From Heliocidaris tuberculata (lineage: Eukaryota; Echinodermata; Echinoidea; Camarodonta; Echinometridae): a DNA stretch of 64,000 bases. Every line of letters starts with the position of its first letter. Position 1 is the stretch's first letter. Positions 43,874 to 55,573 of the stretch are shown here, piece by piece. Below the pieces are notes generated by a model. The model ran no database searches and was not told the origin of the DNA. It saw nothing but the letters and a program-made list of their open reading frames with translations. The stretch spans positions 30,532,180-30,596,179 of the forward strand of contig CM046833.1 of the NCBI GenBank assembly GCA_025618425.1, written 5' to 3'. A program made the translations under genes and the position numbers.

Positions 43874-44070
43874 GACATTTGCTCCTGCGACAATTGCTCC
43901 GGTCTAACTCTACCATGTTAATCCTAAACCTAAACCTAACCCTAACCCTAATCCTAATCTTCACATTGTCCTTAACAAAAACAAAAAACAAAAAAAATCA
44001 TGAACTTGACCTTAACCTTTGACCTTTCATGATATGGACGGAGGAGCAAATGTCGCAGGAGCATATGTCG
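43874..44070. mobile_element. MITE with internal telomere-like repeats
   Basis: Ends GACATTTGCTCCTGCGACA and, inverted, GACATATGCTCCTGCGACA, each with two TTGCTCC words. Between them, at 43921-43960, is a run of CCTAAA/CCCTAA units, the complement of the animal telomere motif TTAGGG. No coding capacity. Confidence 0.75.
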
Positions 44071-44189
44071 TGTCACCCTTGATTTAACTCAATCCTTCCA
44101 AACTTAATGTTTTAAAACCTATATATGTGTATGGTCTTGACGGAATTAGAATAACACCAAAAACCTTATGTCTAATATATTTCTTATTA

Positions 44190-44195
44190 CCCCCC

Positions 44196-44231
<36 letters not shown>
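44190..44231. repeat. Poly-C/poly-A tract
   Basis: A few C followed by about 35 A with no obvious retroposon attached. Confidence 0.9.
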
Positions 44232-44234
<3 letters not shown>

Positions 44235-44464
44235 GCTCTTATCCGTCACAAGCTATGCTAATATTGACATAATGCTACTTTTTGAAAAGTACCTCTTTGG
44301 ATAGACGATTTTGGCTTTTCCACAACACATGGTTAGTGACTCGTGGAGGCGGAACAAATGCATTTGACTACTGTCTAAAAACAGGCCTTGAATTGTCAAT
44401 GAATGCGTCTTATACAGAGGAATAACCCAGGCATGAATATGTGACCGCATGCTAGATGAACTAC

Positions 44465-44644
44465 ATCGACATGATAATAATAATGATGATGATGGTAATG
44501 GTAATAATGATAATAACAGCAACAACAATAATTATAATAATAATAATGATGAAGGTGATGATGATGGTGATGGTAAGAAAGGTAACAACGACAGAAACAA
44601 TATTATTAACAATAATAATAATAATAATAATGAAAATGATGATG

Positions 44645-44690
<46 letters not shown>

Positions 44691-44830
44691 TAATAATAAT
44701 AATAATAACAATAATAATACTAATAATAATAGTATGAAGAAGAAGAATAAGAAGAATGAGAAGAAGAAGAAGAATAAGAAGAAGAAGAAGGAAAAGAAGA
44801 AGAAGAAGAAGAAAAAGAAGAATGATAATA
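44465..44830. repeat. (AAT)n/(GAT)n/(AAG)n compound microsatellite
   Basis: About 360 bp of trinucleotide repeats turning from GAT/AAT to AAG. All open frames here (poly-Asn, poly-Ile, poly-Lys) are artefacts of the repeat. Confidence 0.97.
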
Positions 44831-44849
44831 AGGTGAGATATACACATTA

Positions 44850-45179
44850 ATAAGAAGAATGAATGCTTCTTTTAAGAGAAACATGCATAAACTGAAATAC
44901 ATTATAATAAACAGACATATTAAATATTCTTGGCCTTTATATTTCTATCAAAACGTTCCCTTGTCTATAGTTTAATGATCCATGGTGTGTTGTAGTTTCC
45001 GAAGGGAAGAAGGGTTCAGTCCTTTAAAGCTAATGTACAGTTTTGGTAGCAAAAAGGAAATTGGAAAGAAGCTTGTTAAATGTATTCTCATTTAGTTCTC
45101 CTCGTATCAAAAGATGTTTGTAATCATTTGGCATTCCATCTATGATTTCCAGTGATTTTAGTGTAAACATCTGTAAGGA
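44850..45179. other. No gene seen
   Basis: AT-rich, no recognised feature. Confidence 0.4.
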
Positions 45180-45770
45180 ACACTAAATCTACGCTAGGAC
45201 CTTTTCACCCCGGAAATGGCCCCTGCCTCGTAACTATGCTTCGTAACTATGCCACTGCTATTAAAAAAGTTTTTGAAGTACAAGTTACTGTTCCATAATT
45301 TCAATGATCCATAATAATTGAATACTTTCCACAATCCAAACTCAATTGTGCAATCGCGCTTTGATGAACATCGCCCCCTACCGGCCAAACACCAGTGAGC
45401 GTGCATATATCAATTGATGAACATGACACATGCATGATGAAGAGGTATGTTTTCAACAAAGTCTTGAGTGACTCTGTAGAATTTGCCTGTTTTACAATAT
45501 TGGTTAGGTTATTCCATAATTCGGCGGATGCCATTTTAAAAGAGTGAGTGCCATGAAATTGAGTTCGAATGTTTGGAGTTACCAGGAGGGACTTGTCTTT
45601 AGATCTCAATCTTCTCGAGGGGTATATTTTGCAATTAGGCCTTGTAGATAAGAAGGGGCCATACCCTGTAAATACTGATATGTTAGAAATGAGATTTTAT
45701 AATTGATACTGGATTTAATTGGGAGCCAGTGCAATTCATGGAGTATGGGGGTTATATCTTCTTTGTATTT
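45180..45770 (-). pseudogene. L2/CR1-type LINE C-terminal relic, minus strand
   Basis: Read right to left: ILHELHWLPI (near 45755-45725), LTYQYLQGMAPSYLQGLI (near 45690-45640), LLVTPNIRTQ, FKMASAELWNNL, TESLKTLLKTYLF (about 45460). This is the standard C-terminal run of L2-like reverse transcriptases (LHWLPV ... LTYKALHGLAPSYL ... APRLWNSLP ... FKSLLKTHLF). A frameshift lies near 45610. The RT core is missing. The downstream GCGCGATTGCAC near 45350 may be the 3' UTR. Confidence 0.8.
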
Positions 45771-46342
45771 AGTTATTTCATGTATTTATTTCTGTTTGTA
45801 CATTTTATAAGCCTTGCAAACTGTCCAAAGTTTTGCGACTATATTGAAAACATCGAGGATACATAGATAAAGCTTTAAAATTCAATAAACATTCAATAAT
45901 CATTAACATTCATTTGAGACGACGGGAAAACGATACTTAAAAGGCACTTTATCATTTATAGCAAAAGAAGTATTGCAGTTTACAAATTATTGGGCACACT
46001 ATGAAAGCGTATAAAGGTCAATTTTACTTTTTACAGATGCACATGCGCAAATTGTAATTACGAACTGGCTTTTGGGGGAAATGTAAATAGAATTTGGTGT
46101 AGAGTGTAAATATTTGACCTCAGAATGATAAGATATGGACTCGATGGAAATGTACTGCACATAGAAATGGGTAAATGTGCGACAGTCATGTTAGTTACAC
46201 CAACGAGCCAGACCCCAGACCAACGACAGACAGAACGCTACCCCGACGGCGAATAATGTCACGCCTTTCTCTCTCGCTCCCCCTCTCTCTCTCTTAACCC
46301 CCCCCCCCCCGCCTCCTTTTTTTCACGCAAAAGATCGCAGTC
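45771..46342. other. Possible upstream region of the ankyrin gene
   Basis: No coding seen. The last ~90 bases before the candidate first exon are pyrimidine-rich (CTCTCTCTC, a poly-C run at about 46292-46307, then TTTTTTCACG). No TATA box at a convincing distance was found. Confidence 0.3.
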
Positions 46343-46387
46343 ATGACGGCCCCAAGCCTTACTATCAACAAAGAGTATCTGGACAAG
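46343..46387 (+). CDS. Candidate first exon of ankyrin-ZU5 gene
   Basis: ATG at 46343 opens 15 codons (MTAPSLTINKEYLDK) and meets a donor, AAG then GTAGGC, at 46387/46388 in phase 0. The ankyrin exon is open upstream to about 47772 and has a phase-0 AG at 47779, so the two can join in frame to give a polar, Gln/Lys-rich linker before the first repeat. The acceptor's pyrimidine tract is poor, so the join is tentative. The alternative is an unseen upstream exon. Confidence 0.4.
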
Positions 46388-47779
46388 GTAGGCCCTTCAT
46401 TTTTTATTCATTTATTTATTTATTTTTATTTTTTATTTTTTGCTCTGATTATGTGACGTCTCACGTGTGCCCTCAGCAAAAATATAGGCCTCTTTTAGAA
46501 CCAGATTAGCTCTTTGGTTCAAAATGCAAACCCAAAATGAGCCTATATGAAAAAATAATGACAAAGTGATGAAATGATAATTTCTTCCGTAAATTGTTCA
46601 AAACCCTCATTTTCATGGGCCCTTTTGGCTTCTTTTGGGAAACGAGTGAGCATGATAAATCAAGAATGTTGAACTTTATGTATTAATCTTCTAATACATA
46701 TTGGCATCCCCAAACTTCGGGTTTTCTACATAGCTTCTACACGTTTACATCATGTTTCAATCATTCAGTCTATTCGTGTAAACCAATGCAATATATATGA
46801 AAAAATACAAATGAACAAAACGCCATGACACACACGAACTGATGCAACTTTGATATAAATAGTATCTAATTGTGACATATACCTTGATCATAAAATCGAT
46901 GGACCATTATTTTCCATTCACTTGGCATACATGTACGGGCGTTTCCCAACACAAGCTTTGCTTTTCGGGTTTTCGCCTCCTTCTGTTCTCTGAATTATTT
47001 ACTATGTATATTGTACTATATGTTGACAGCAATGTTACAAATGTATTATCTCGTTTTATTTTACACTGTTCCTGACGAGAAGGAAATAAATGTTAATTTC
47101 AAATTTCAAAATGTAAATTTACTTTGAACCCTTAATAATTGTATCAGTTATTGTATAGGCGTAGGTGTAGAGCACGCACTAGTAATTCTTTTGTTATAGA
47201 AGTAAATATAATCACATTCCTTTGGGTACAGCATCATTCGTACTTGAATCCTTCGCATGTCGGATTGGAGAATTAAAAAAAACAAAAATGAACATGCACA
47301 TGTTCAGTCGTCATATATAATTGTGTTATAGGTTTAATAGCAATACGTGGGAACAGCAACGCGATATTTGTGGTCTCTAACTGATCACGTGGGACATAAT
47401 ATGTAGCAAAGCACTGTATCGAGGACTTCCGGAAAACGCCTTAACAAGTATTTTTACCATGGTGTAATAGCATTTGTTGAACCGGAATAGCACTGTTCAG
47501 AATTACACCAGGGGATTTGACAACGATTTCAAACATGCATACATGTACTTGCCTTTCTAATTGCTGACAAGTAGAACAGCAAATTATACATCGGAGCCAG
47601 AGGAAGACGGAGCTAGTTGAATTGGTGATCCTCCTCATTGTGTTAAGATCTTTCAAATGCATTTAGCATTTGTTGTGTTTGCCTTAAGTTTCAGCTTCTT
47701 GAATGTACTGTGAGAAATTAATGGTGAATTTTTATTTCATTTTCCCCTGAATTAGACAAGTCCTGTTTAATTTATAAAG
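46388..47779. other. Probable intron 1, with LINE tail
   Basis: Bases 46960-47110 look like a LINE 3' end (TGACGAGAAGGAAATAAATG, then AATTTCAAATTTCAAA). Poly-T-rich (TTTA)n at 46407-46440. No other gene recognised. Confidence 0.4.
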
Positions 47780-49497
47780 AAAATACAACAACAGAAAAAA
47801 AAAATCCAGCAGCAACAACAAGAAAATGGAGCTTTCACAGCCGTGAAGCAGGGTGACCTCGCGAAGACAAAGTTCCTGATTGAAAGTAATTCAGGTGATA
47901 TAAAGCTGATAATGTTAAATGTTACAGATTCGGATGGGAAGACTCTTCTCCATATTGCTTCAGAAGAAGGACATCTTTATCTTGTAAAATATGTCCTTGA
48001 TAATGGGGCTAATATAGGAAAGAATTGTAACAATGGTGACACAGCTCTTCACTACGCAAGTCGAAATGGCCACAGTGCCGTTTCTGAGTTTCTCATAAAA
48101 AGGAGAGCACAGCTTGATTCGGGTAAATACACACCTCTTTACGTCGCTTCACAGAAGGGCCATCTTGGTGTTGTAAAATGTCTTGTGAATGCAGGAGTTG
48201 ATGTGAACAAAGCCACAGGGGTTGTTGATGCACCACAATTCGCAGCACCACGCCAGTGTCCTATGAACATTACAAAATACTTACTGAATAATGTAATGAG
48301 AGGAGCAGATCTTGATGCAAGTACTGGAAAGACACCTATTTACATCGCTGCAGAGTCGGGTCATCTAGCCGTTGTGAAATGCCTGGTAAATGCTGGAGCT
48401 GATGTTAACACATCGACAAAGAATGGTGATACACCGCTACACGCAGCATCACGTGGGAGTCACACTGACATTGTAAAATATCTGGTAAATTTAGGACTTG
48501 ACATAAACATAGCAACACAGAGTGGTGTTACTCCCCTTCATGTTGCATTACTTCGGAATCATACAATCATTGCAAAATACTTAATTACCCAAGGGGCAAA
48601 ACCTGATTCGAGTGATAGCTTTGGCTGGAGACCTCTTTATATTGCTTCGCAGGCGGGCCACCTTCATATTGTAAAATCTCTTGTAAATGCTGGAGCTGAT
48701 GTTAACAAACAAACAATTGAAGGTGATACGCCACTCCATGCTGCATTACATCGGGGTAACATTAACATTGTTAGATGTCTTGTGAATGCAAGAGCTGATG
48801 TGAACAAAGCAACAAAGAAAGGTGATACGCCACTACATATAGCATCCCATAAGGGTCATACTGACATATTGAAATATCTCATTGCTAAAGGAGCAAAGCT
48901 TGATTTGGCCAATAACTATGGTGCCACTCCTCTTTTTCTTGCTGTAAGTGCGGGTCATCTTTGTATTGCGGAATGCCTGGTCAGTGCAGGAGCTGATGTG
49001 AACAAACCAACAAAGGATGGCAATACACCACTGCATGCTATGTCAGGTATTGGTCACATTGCTGTTGTAAAGCAACTGAGCAATAAAGCTACAGATCTTG
49101 ATGCGAATCTTAAAATCGGTGCTACTCCTCCTTATGCTGCATTACAACATGATGAACGTTGTATTTTAGAATGTCTTGTGAATGCAGGAGCTGATGTGAA
49201 CAAAGCAGCTGAGGACGGTGCTACACCTTTGCACAATGCATCACTTAACGGGGTACTGGACATTGTGAAATATCTCGTTAGCAAAGAAGCAGACATTGAT
49301 GTGGAGGATATCACTGGCATTACACCAATTTATGCTGCCTCAAAGGGAGGACATCTCGATATTGTGAAATGTCTTGTGAATGCAGGGGCAAATGTGAAAA
49401 AAATGTCAAACGAGGGTTACAGTCCATTACAAGTTGCATCAAGACAGGGCAACCATGACATTAAGCAATACCTTTCCGGAATATGCAAGAAAAACCG
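47780..49497 (+). CDS. Ankyrin-repeat exon (about 16 repeats)
   Basis: One exon with about 16 ankyrin repeats of 33 residues, starting near the codons of DSDGKTLLHIASEEGH (about 47930) and running to the end. Repeats alternate between two sub-types: one ends CLVNAGADVNKA, the other ends KYLI/V..GA.LD. They therefore work as 66-residue pairs and probably grew by duplication of pairs. Repeat 4 (about 48210-48320) is degenerate. No in-frame ATG precedes the first repeat: an ATG at 47826 is two bases out of frame with the repeats. The exon ends at the donor G then GTAAAT (49497/49498), and the TAA read there is inside the donor. The protein is likely a cytoplasmic scaffold or sensor. The family is common in sea urchins; a specific orthologue is not claimed. 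Confidence 0.88.
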
Positions 49498-50011
49498 GTA
49501 AATGTTTTTACACATTGAATAAATAAAATTGTCATTTTAAAAAGCATCTGCATAGTATACAACCAATCTTTAAATAAACTGGAAATGTAATGGTACCCAG
49601 ATTTCTCTTTTTTCGAACTATCCCGATTTAAGCTCATAGAACCAAAACCATGGGGCATTTGTAAAAAAGGGCATTAAATGCCCTTTTCAGTTGAACAAAA
49701 TTGTCCACTTAAAGAGAAAGTCCTACCTGATTACAAGTTGAATTTAAAAGAAGCAGAACAATTAAAGAAACATATCACTGAAGGTTTGAGCGAAATATGG
49801 TAAGAAATTAGAAAGTTTCATGAAAACCTTCATGAAAAATTAACATTTTCTTATTGTCTTCATTATTTTCTCCCAGACCCAGTTGATTTCATACATTCTT
49901 AATCCTCTGTTTGCACTCAAACCATTGTTCCGAGCGTTTTGTTGATTATGATTTTAAATGAATTATTTATACTACAACAAATTGTGTTGGATCCACAATG
50001 TCATTTTTCAG
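49498..50011. other. Intron 2
   Basis: No recognised feature. Ends TCATTTTTCAG, a good acceptor. Confidence 0.75.
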
Positions 50012-50064
50012 TGATGACCAAGAGGAACTTCAGAGTTTACCAGATGAAGGTTCAAAGTCTTCCA
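50012..50064 (+). CDS. Acidic linker exon (53 nt)
   Basis: Between a strong acceptor (TTTTTCAG) and a strong donor (GTAAGT). It takes two bases from the ankyrin exon and leaves one base, encoding DDQEELQSLPDEGSKSS. The phases fit both neighbours exactly, which is the main evidence. It connects the ankyrin repeats to the ZU5 domain. Confidence 0.75.
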
Positions 50065-51538
50065 GTAAGTATTCCTGCTAAACAGATAACTTTCTTCTTC
50101 AACAACAACAACAAAAAACAAAAAACAAAACAAGACCAAACTAAGGGGCGTGCGTCCAAGCCTTAGCCAAGGATGTGGTTTTCCATGCATAAGGCCCTCA
50201 CATTATGAAGAATGCATTTAAATTGAATGGATGGTTACATCATCGGATCATTTTCCTCATTGAAACCATTTCCCCCTTTTTTCTTTCTTTCTTTCTTTTT
50301 CTTTTCTTTTTTTTTTATTTATTTTTTTGAGGGGGGGGGGGGGGGGGTCATTAGCCGTGCCAATGAAGTGTCTCTCCACAAGCTCTGATTAGATTCATTT
50401 TGGCTTTGATAACTCGATGATAAATCCCGGGCCTCTCATGGGCGTATCCCGTCAAAACCACTAACCTTTTTAAAGATTTTTTTTTCATACCTCCATATAC
50501 ATATGACTTAATTTGACAAGGATCCAATTTGGACCTGTCTGTATTTTGCTTGATTATACTGACCATTTATAAATTTGCAAGTGAAATAAATCTATTACCG
50601 ACAAATAAAACATGATAATTCGTGTTAACCAAGTGTACTTTGTAACAAAGACGAAACTTCAAATCAAGGTTCTGTATAATCATGATAATTATCACAGATG
50701 GATATAGTGACGCTTGTGATAAGAAAATTATTTGGTGAATTTTTTGTTTCTTAGAAAAAAAAAATCATTTTCATTAGCATCAAGGGAGCCTTATACCCGA
50801 CACTGTACAAATGTGAATTCTCTAATATCAGGTCTAAAATATATTATGTTGGTCTAGATTACTTAAGAGCGCAAAAAGTCTAGGATTTAAAAAAAAAATA
50901 GATTTAATGTATATTGTTTTAAGTAATGTAAGTAATTTGGGAAAACGAACAACTGAGATCTTTTTTGTTTCAACCAACATTTTTTTGATACATGTTTCTG
51001 AAAACAGATGGTTTTGAAACATTCAAACCCTACAGATCTTTATTTCTCACAAGGGAGTTGTGAAAGTCATAATTTTACAGGGAATTAAAATTTAACGTGC
51101 AATATAAAGCATTATATAAAGCACTTATATCCTGAAAAATACTATCATAAATAAGTAACAACCAACGCATGGTTGAAACATGTCAAAATACGTAAAGTTT
51201 TTAAATTCAGATGATTTTAAGAAATGGAAATATTCATTGGACTGTGAATGCAAACTTTGACCTTAAATTTTACAAGTTTTGAAATCATCTTTTTTATCTG
51301 CCATGATCACTGATGATATACATAGTTTCAATGTTATATGATAACAAAGGTAAGTAATATCAGGTATAGGTGATATATGATTTATATACGTACTGAATGT
51401 TTTCACCCTTTGCTATTTAGAAATGTGTCGATTTGTTCGAATGTTTTATATCTACCTCTGTTGTAGCCCCTAGGAATAATTTCATGCTGATTATAGAGTT
51501 TCATTTAATTTGGTGCCTATCTGTAATAATCTAACTAG
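50065..51538. other. Intron 3
   Basis: AT-rich. Contains a pyrimidine tract with (TTTC)n and a run of about 17 G at 50270-50347. No gene recognised. Confidence 0.7.
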
Positions 51539-51846
51539 ATGCTTACGTTGCCAAAGGGATGTTCACGTCCGAAGGTGGAGAATTGTCGATTGCTTCGCAT
51601 GGGTTCAACCTCTGTATCCCTCCTGGAGCACTGGACTCGATGCTAGAGGTATCTCTACAGCCTCTGTTTGACTACCTAGCGGTATTGAGTTCAAACATGA
51701 TGAGATAGTGGCGAGCCTCGGCTTCAAGTGTCTACCATCAGGAATAATGTTCAAGGAGCCTGTAAAGCTGACAATTCCTCACTGTGCCTTGGTCAGTGAT
51801 CCTGAGAAAGTAAAGTGTATTCTCTATACTGAAAGAGAAGATGGGG
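51539..51846 (+). pseudogene. ZU5 domain exon, frameshifted
   Basis: Encodes a ZU5 domain, the module of ankyrins, UNC5 and PIDD-type proteins. It begins AYVAKGMFTSEGGELS, has the hallmark CIPPGAL, and ends KCILYTEREDG. The frame breaks near 51675-51682: the first part would run to a TAG at 51706, while the true continuation (GIEFKHDEIVASLGFKCLPSG) is in another frame. The exon takes two bases from the linker exon and hands one base to the next exon. That only works if one base is missing, so intron phase independently supports a 1-nt deletion. It is either a real lesion or a sequence error. Confidence 0.85.
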
Positions 51847-52974
51847 GTAAGTAATTTAGCATCATTTTCTGAAGGCCCTAATGTCCAAACGGCTGAAGTC
51901 GAACCGTAGTAAATTTGAACTGAAAAGTGTGTCTTTACTAAAATAGTGTATTTTTTAATGCCATATGGTCTGGTAGAGAGAAATTGAAATTTCGAATAAT
52001 GTTTGCTTCATGAAAAACAGAATAATCAGGGAATTGTTCAGAAAAAAAAAATGAAACAAAGAATAACAAAAAGTCATGATTTTTAAAAGAGAAGAGAGTT
52101 TAGATCACTAACTAGGTGTGGAATCTTTCAATTTCCGTGCGGTCATAAGATAACTCTCTTCATGTTTGTATTCAAGTTTAATACTTGAAATCTGCCTTTC
52201 CCAATTTTACGTTAAATGGAAGTTTTATAAGCTGCATGTATTCTAGTCACAGTTAAGTTAGTAACCCTACGCAGTGGCCTAGCGTAGGGTCAGATGTTGA
52301 AGGGGCACTTGCACGGGGGGGGGGGGGGGGAGTACCACTCTAGTCACTAGTTTCTAGACACTGGGTTAATGAAATCCGAATTAACGACACTTAGTAGAAG
52401 GTCTTTTCATCTTTTTTTCATTCTTATGCCTTTGCGCAGAAACCACGTTTGCCTAATTTCCCATATATCAGTTAACTGAGCTGCTGTTTGAGGGTATATC
52501 CTTTTTTGAAATTTCAAACAAAAACGGCTATCAATCTAAATGCCTTACATTGCAAGAGCCCTGCTAATTGCTACCACTTGATGACTTTGATACAGACTAA
52601 GCGTTTGCTTGTTCTACGTATTCAACCCGATATTTCTACGTTTAATTTTTTAAAGATGGAAGCAAAAGGCTACAAAAAGCAAAAGCTAATTATGCGGAAA
52701 ATTCCACTCATTTTCTGCTTCTACTCAAGCAAACATTCTACTACGTGTTTTTTAAGTTAGAGAACATCATACCCTTAAGGTCACCTGAAATCTTACCCAT
52801 CAAAAGTATCTTTTGAGAAAAAAAATGTTGGGTTTGTTTATAAATGATATACAAATTCATTCAGCAGGAACAAAGATGAAATCTTTAGAGAGACATTGGG
52901 TCAACATGAGTTTCTAAATATTGTGACATTGTACTTTCATGATCTTTTTCTTCTTCCTAAATAAACCCTTGTAG
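51847..52974. other. Intron 4
   Basis: AT-rich, poly-G tract of about 17 at 52314-52330, no gene recognised. Ends in a pyrimidine-rich acceptor (CTTTTTCTTCTTCC ... TTGTAG). Confidence 0.7.
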
Positions 52975-53192
52975 CTTTTGACCGTTCAGAGCCCAGTGGA
53001 TGCATAGTAGATCACGAAAAGATGGACATTTATCTGGATCATTTCTGCGATGTTCATCCGGCGTTGAAAGGAGATGGTGTTCTTTGTAAGACCATGATGT
53101 GTACTCCTTTCCTTCCCAAAGCACGCCTAGAAAGACAGAAGAACACCGTTGTTCACATCAGTTTCTACATGGATGATAAAAAAGTTCGTAAG
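52975..53192 (+). CDS. UPA-like exon 1
   Basis: Read with two leading bases: AFDRSEPSGCIVDHEKMDIYLDHFCDVHP and on to FYMDDKKVRK. The CxV...K.DIYLDHFC pattern is typical of the start of the UPA domain that follows ZU5 in UNC5, PIDD and ankyrins. Other frames contain stops. The donor (AAG then GTAAGC) leaves phase 0. Confidence 0.8.
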
Positions 53193-54184
53193 GTAAGCGA
53201 ACCCAAAGTTCACCTTTACACGTATCAGCAGATGTGGATTATGTATGTTGACATTTTGCATCGTATTATACGTATTCATTTGAATTAATTCATTCATTCA
53301 TTTATGTATTTCTGACATTTTGACATCGTGACTCATTATCCCGCATAGTGGTGGTCTTCCATGAGGCCCTTATAGTAATCATAGTCAACAGAATCATGAA
53401 AATAAACTCATAACAAAAAAGAAATAAAAATATACATGAATAAATAATTTGGAATATCCTCGTAATAAATGTTCGTTTTTTACGAAAATGTTTGATATGT
53501 TTATTCATTCAGCCTTGTTTAAAGTCTTCCAAATGGGTTTGAAGGAAATGAAAATGAATTATATATTTTTTTAATTATAACTCCTTGGATGAAATAGAAG
53601 AAATATATTTGTAACTATTCTATCCTCGTATCCCGTTGGTCATTGATCGTTTTGAATGTCGTTTTGCAAATGTTTGTTATCCCGAAGGTTTGTAATTCCA
53701 AAGGTTCATAATTCCGAATATGAAATAGGTTTCATAATTCGGAAGGCTCATAATTCCCTAAATGAAATGGAACCTTTCTACTGCATAATTCAGAAACTGA
53801 AAAACAGAAGAACCCTATTTCCTTTCAGGAATTGTGATCCTTCAGAAAACAATGATTTCATAATTCTGGAAATAAAATAAAACACCACTCACAAGTGATT
53901 TACCTTTTTTAGAATTTCAAACCCTCGATATACTGATACCTATTTTCGGAAACATGAATCTTCGGAATTATGAAACCCCCGGTCATGCCGGTATGGGAAG
54001 GTTGTGTTTCCGAATTGTGACATTTAGAAAAACGAGTGCCCCGATCGATTACATAATATAGGTAATTATTTTGCAGAAATCAAAATGAGCTAAAATGTTC
54101 CTCTATATGTTTGAAAATGATGCAGTATTTTCTTTACATTTGTTTACTTTAAGCTCTTGTTTAATGTACTACATTTCCTCGTAG
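53193..54184. other. Intron 5, with mirror repeat
   Basis: Carries a degraded relative of the 40.4-kb mirror array at about 53665-54035 (see separate entry). The rest is AT-rich. Confidence 0.7.
53665..54035. repeat. Degraded CATAATTCCGAA mirror array
   Basis: Forward units (AAGGTTCATAATTCCGAA) give way to reversed ones (TTCGGAATTATGAAACC). The right end AGAAAAACGAGTGCCCCG is the complement of the left end seen at 40385-40400, so both are the same family, one kept at its left and one at its right terminus. Confidence 0.75.
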
Positions 54185-54316
54185 AGAGTGGTTGCCCACG
54201 AGAATGGTGTAAAATATCGCCCTGCATTTCCAGAACAAGAGCTAATCATCAAGAGAGACTCACATAATACAGTAGTTCAGTGTACAATCAAGAATTCTAA
54301 ATTCAATGAAGAAAAG
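54185..54316 (+). CDS. UPA-like exon 2
   Basis: 44 codons, phase 0 at both ends, between TTTCCTCGTAG and GTACGT. Encodes RVVAHENGVKYRPAFPEQEL and a Cys-containing continuation ending NEEK. No stops in this frame, and the intron phases match the exons on both sides. Central part of the UPA-like region by position. Confidence 0.75.
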
Positions 54317-55054
54317 GTACGTTTCTCGATATCTACTTTAACTATAATCAACTATTCCCTTATTCCCGTAATTGTGTCGCTCTCATGTCGATAATAAATC
54401 ATTGAGCTTCATGGGAAAGCATATTCATTTATTCATCATACATAATTATAAATAATAAAACTTGAATATTAAATCGTATTACTCAATATAAATCAAACCT
54501 CCTTTTTTCATATTTCTTTTTGCAATGAAAGGGCAAAATTTGATTTTATTTATATTTGCAAATTTATGCACAAATCAGTCCACCTAGTTCTTTTTAAATG
54601 TTCTTCGAAACATCCTAAATGCATTCGCATGGAAAAAGGTTGGTTGATGTTTATATCCTTAGGTGATTCACGCCCTTGAATGTTAGCAAAACTAGAACTA
54701 ACGAAAAACAAAACAAAGAAAAAAAATGCATTAAACCCAAATACACTTGTTTGTTCAAAGGGGAAACAAATAAAACAGAAAATAAATTTCAAGATCCTTT
54801 TTGGTTTTGTTAGTTTAATGTGATAGCGTTATATGTAGATAAGGGACTGAAAAACTACAGTGGTCAGTTGAAAGTTACCGAGACCTTTCCAGTCATGCAT
54901 TTTTGACTGACTTACAAGAGAAAAGAAAAGACGCTGGGGAAAAAAAAATGTGACGCCGAAACAAAAATCAAATAATTGCCCGTAGGAAATCTCAAAGGAC
55001 CCACCGTGAAAACGAAGAAATTTTGGGTTGAACCTTCTGTGATGTTACTTCAGA
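54317..55054. other. Intron 6, left part
   Basis: AT-rich. No recognised feature before the fold-back element. The acceptor of this intron lies at 59074. Confidence 0.7.
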
Positions 55055-55092
55055 AAACGCTTATCACGGGCGGAAACGACATAAATATGCCC

Positions 55093-55573
55093 AACTATAC
55101 AACAATACAACTCATCATCATCATCATTTCGGGTCATCACACCACTGTTTCCCAATGTCTAGCACATGTAAGAGCCACGTCCTTATCCACTGCCAGGTCC
55201 CTCTCGGTTTCAAGTGTCATGCAACCGGTCACAGCTCAGGAAATGGAGCATAGTCTGGAGGCCCTGCCCACACTCAGTCTGCCGCAGTGTCGGTATATCC
55301 CCACTTGAGCATTGCCTTGCACCTCCCCATGCCTGTTCGCAGTCTGTTAAGGTTACGCCCTGTGATCCATGATACTTTAGAACCTGCAGGGAGTGACTCA
55401 GATGGATCAATAGCCATGTGTGTATCCTCTTGAAGTTTCTCCAGTCTTTCTTCCCATACTTTAAGGCGTGTAGATGTTGTGCTGCCCTCTACAGAAGCTA
55501 GGAAACTTCTCCGCGATTTCAAGTGTTGAGGTACCAAAGGGTGACCATAGAGGGGATGAAAGAACTATACAAC
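55093..55573 (-). mobile_element. LINE 3' fragment inserted in fold-back arm
   Basis: Minus strand reads WITGRNLNRLRTGMGRCKA followed by a Cys-containing stretch (CECGQGLQTMLHFLSC), the C-terminal zinc-finger-like end of many LINE ORF2s. The 3' end is a (GAT)n run near 55112-55126. AACTATACAAC flanks it on both sides (55093-55103, 55563-55573), probably a target duplication, although the same word is native to the arm. Confidence 0.75.

Noticed and set aside
43921..43960. True telomere or chromosome end
   Set aside because: Only a short, imperfect run enclosed within a MITE, with normal sequence on both sides.
44449..44902. Overlapping Asn-, Ile-, Ser- and Lys-rich open frames
   Set aside because: Produced by AAT/GAT/AAG repeats on both strands; no domain.
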